Assembly (NCBI GenBank): GCA_016490735.1
Contig: JAEMWC010000103.1
Span: 837,501 to 901,500, forward strand
DNA: 64,000 nt
Direction of reading: 5' to 3'
From: Pachyseris speciosa
Taxonomy: Eukaryota > Cnidaria > Anthozoa > Scleractinia > Pachyseridae
Each line of letters begins with the position of its first letter. Position 1 is the stretch's first letter. Below, piece after piece: positions 63,242 to 64,000 of the stretch. The notes under the pieces are model-generated. The model searched no databases, was not told the origin of the DNA, and worked only from the letters and a program-made list of their open reading frames with translations. Position numbers and translations under genes: made by a program.

Positions 63242-63794
63242 TAATACGAATAATCTTATCAAATCTCAATAATAGAATCTCAACCCAATATTGATCATAA
63301 AATTTTAATGTATTCTTTGATCTTGTAACTATTATTTCATCAAATGGTAGATCAAGCATTATGAATATTTGCTTAAGCATAAATTTGGTGCTTATCATTC
63401 TTTTACGATTCTTATTCACCAAAGGGATGATAGTGTCTATCTCTTCGAATATTTTCAATATTTTACCCTTATCTTTTACTGAAATTTGAAATCTATTCTT
63501 ACAACATATACCATTTATCACATTTTCAATATGGTACTTCCGGTGATATACAGATTTTCGCCGTATTTTATACATATTATTATGAAAGTCAACGTACTCT
63601 TTACAATAATCATAACCATGAACTGAACCACAATTTAGACAAACATTTTCACCATCATCGTTAAACATTCTCTGATTATCACAGCAAGGTGCTTTCACAC
63701 TTTTAACAACTTTGACCAATAGCTGATCACAAAAAGAACATGTGAACTCTCCCATATTCTTCAATTCATTGTGGATTACTAAATTACAACTCAT
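63231..63794 (-). CDS. Poxvirus VLTF-3-like late transcription factor
   Basis: 187 aa. N-terminal zinc-ribbon cysteines: FTCSFCDQLL (CxxC), APCCDN and ENVCLNCGSVHGYDYC (CxxC). They are followed by YHRKYHIENVI and ILKIFEEID. The C-terminal block KRMISTKFMLKQIFIMLDLP and KNTLKFYDQYWVEI follows the spacing of the VLTF-3 family of nucleocytoplasmic large DNA viruses, whose members direct late transcription. It is the outermost gene, read inward from the right TIR, with ATG at 63794 and no TCTAA leader. A TFIIB-like zinc-ribbon protein is the alternative. Confidence 0.65.
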   Translation of the reverse strand: MSCNLVIHNELKNMGEFTCSFCDQLLVKVVKSVKAPCCDNQRMFNDDGENVCLNCGSVHGYDYCKEYVDFHNNMYKIRRKSVYHRKYHIENVINGICCKNRFQISVKDKGKILKIFEEIDTIIPLVNKNRKRMISTKFMLKQIFIMLDLPFDEIIVTRSKNTLKFYDQYWVEILLLRFDKIIRIIKQ

Positions 63795-63841
63795 CTATAT
63801 TATATGAGATATTATTTCTTTATGCAGCTAACACATGACGT

Positions 63842-64000
63842 CTATAGGCGATGACTCATTCCCTGTTTTCCGAGAATGTCACGCTTGGTGATTTTTCCGA
63901 GAATGTCACGCATTTTATGAAGTGTGCTGACCTTGGTTCCATCAGATTGAGCAACTATATATTCCATCAAATTAAATAACTATAGATTCCATCAGATTGA
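63842..64000 (-). repeat. Polinton right TIR, cut by the window end
   Basis: Reverse complement of 43853-44040, starting CTATAGGCGATGACTCATTC. It carries a 27-bp insertion relative to the left TIR, because TTTTCCGAGAATGTCACGC is present twice. The 25-bp subunit ladder begins at TTCCATCAGATTGAGCAACT and two full subunits plus 14 bases are visible. Confidence 0.9.

Larger units (their letters stand above)
43853..64000. mobile_element. Polinton/Maverick (adintovirus-like) element, right terminus beyond the window
   Basis: At least 20.1 kb bounded by inverted repeats (43853-44040 and 63842-64000). It carries every Polinton hallmark gene: protein-primed PolB, integrase with chromodomain, adenain-type protease, packaging ATPase, major capsid protein and penton. 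It also has PLA2, BRO-nuclease, spike and VLTF-3-like genes. The left end is placed at AGTTATTT because Polintons usually begin with AG. The preceding GATTAT would then be the 6-bp TSD, to be confirmed past base 64000. Several genes are damaged by single-base losses and one by nested MITEs, so this copy is probably defective unless those are sequencing errors. Confidence 0.93.

Overview
This window is animal genomic DNA, most likely from an anthozoan cnidarian such as a stony coral. It has intron-containing genes, many short tRNA-derived SINEs and foldback MITEs, a ShK-type cysteine domain, and a large Polinton/Maverick (adintovirus-like) element of the kind common in corals and anemones. I could not run any database search, so family names rest on motifs read by eye.

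Bases 1-34,880 are host DNA. Two head-to-tail plus-strand genes encode membrane-anchored short-chain dehydrogenase/reductases of the retinol dehydrogenase 11-14 type. Gene 1 has exons at 10642-10723, 15349-15477, 17212-17760 and 19537-19850 (357 aa). Gene 2 has exons at 25188-25269, 28451-28570, 28877-29026, 31499-32050 and 33109-33425 (406 aa). All introns are phase 1. Gene 2 has one extra exon encoding a complete six-cysteine ShK domain, so the product is signal peptide - ShK - membrane helix - reductase. The introns and flanks hold SINEs, a LINE tail, microsatellites and several MITE families, some with readable target-site duplications (TSDs).

Bases 34,880-43,765 are a giant palindrome: two 4,106-bp arms that look identical in mirror image, a 674-bp loop, and a flanking TCAC direct repeat. 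Each arm holds about two copies of a 1-kb tandem unit with clusters of ATTAATAATCG-type motifs. It looks like a very young foldback transposon with no recognisable protein.

From about 43,853 to past the window end (64,000) lies a Polinton. It has terminal inverted repeats (TIRs) made of 25-bp subunits. It carries the full core set: protein-primed DNA polymerase B, integrase with chromodomain, adenain-type protease, packaging ATPase, double jelly-roll major capsid protein and single jelly-roll penton. It also carries a parvovirus-type PLA2 domain, a BRO-N/VRR-NUC-like fusion, small basic virion proteins, collagen/tail-fibre-like and lectin-like spike proteins, a two-helix membrane protein and a VLTF-3-like late transcription factor. 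Minus-strand genes fill the left part; the ATPase, spikes and accessory genes are on the plus strand.

The most notable signal is regulatory. TCTAA lies exactly 11 or 12 nt before the ATG of eight genes, mostly virion assembly genes, and is missing from the polymerase, nuclease and integrase genes. This resembles the TCTA late promoter described for Mavirus/CroV. Together with the VLTF-3-like gene it suggests a virus-like early/late programme inside an animal transposon. This copy is probably not fully functional: several frames are one base short, the protease has no start codon, and the large fibre gene is split by nested MITEs.
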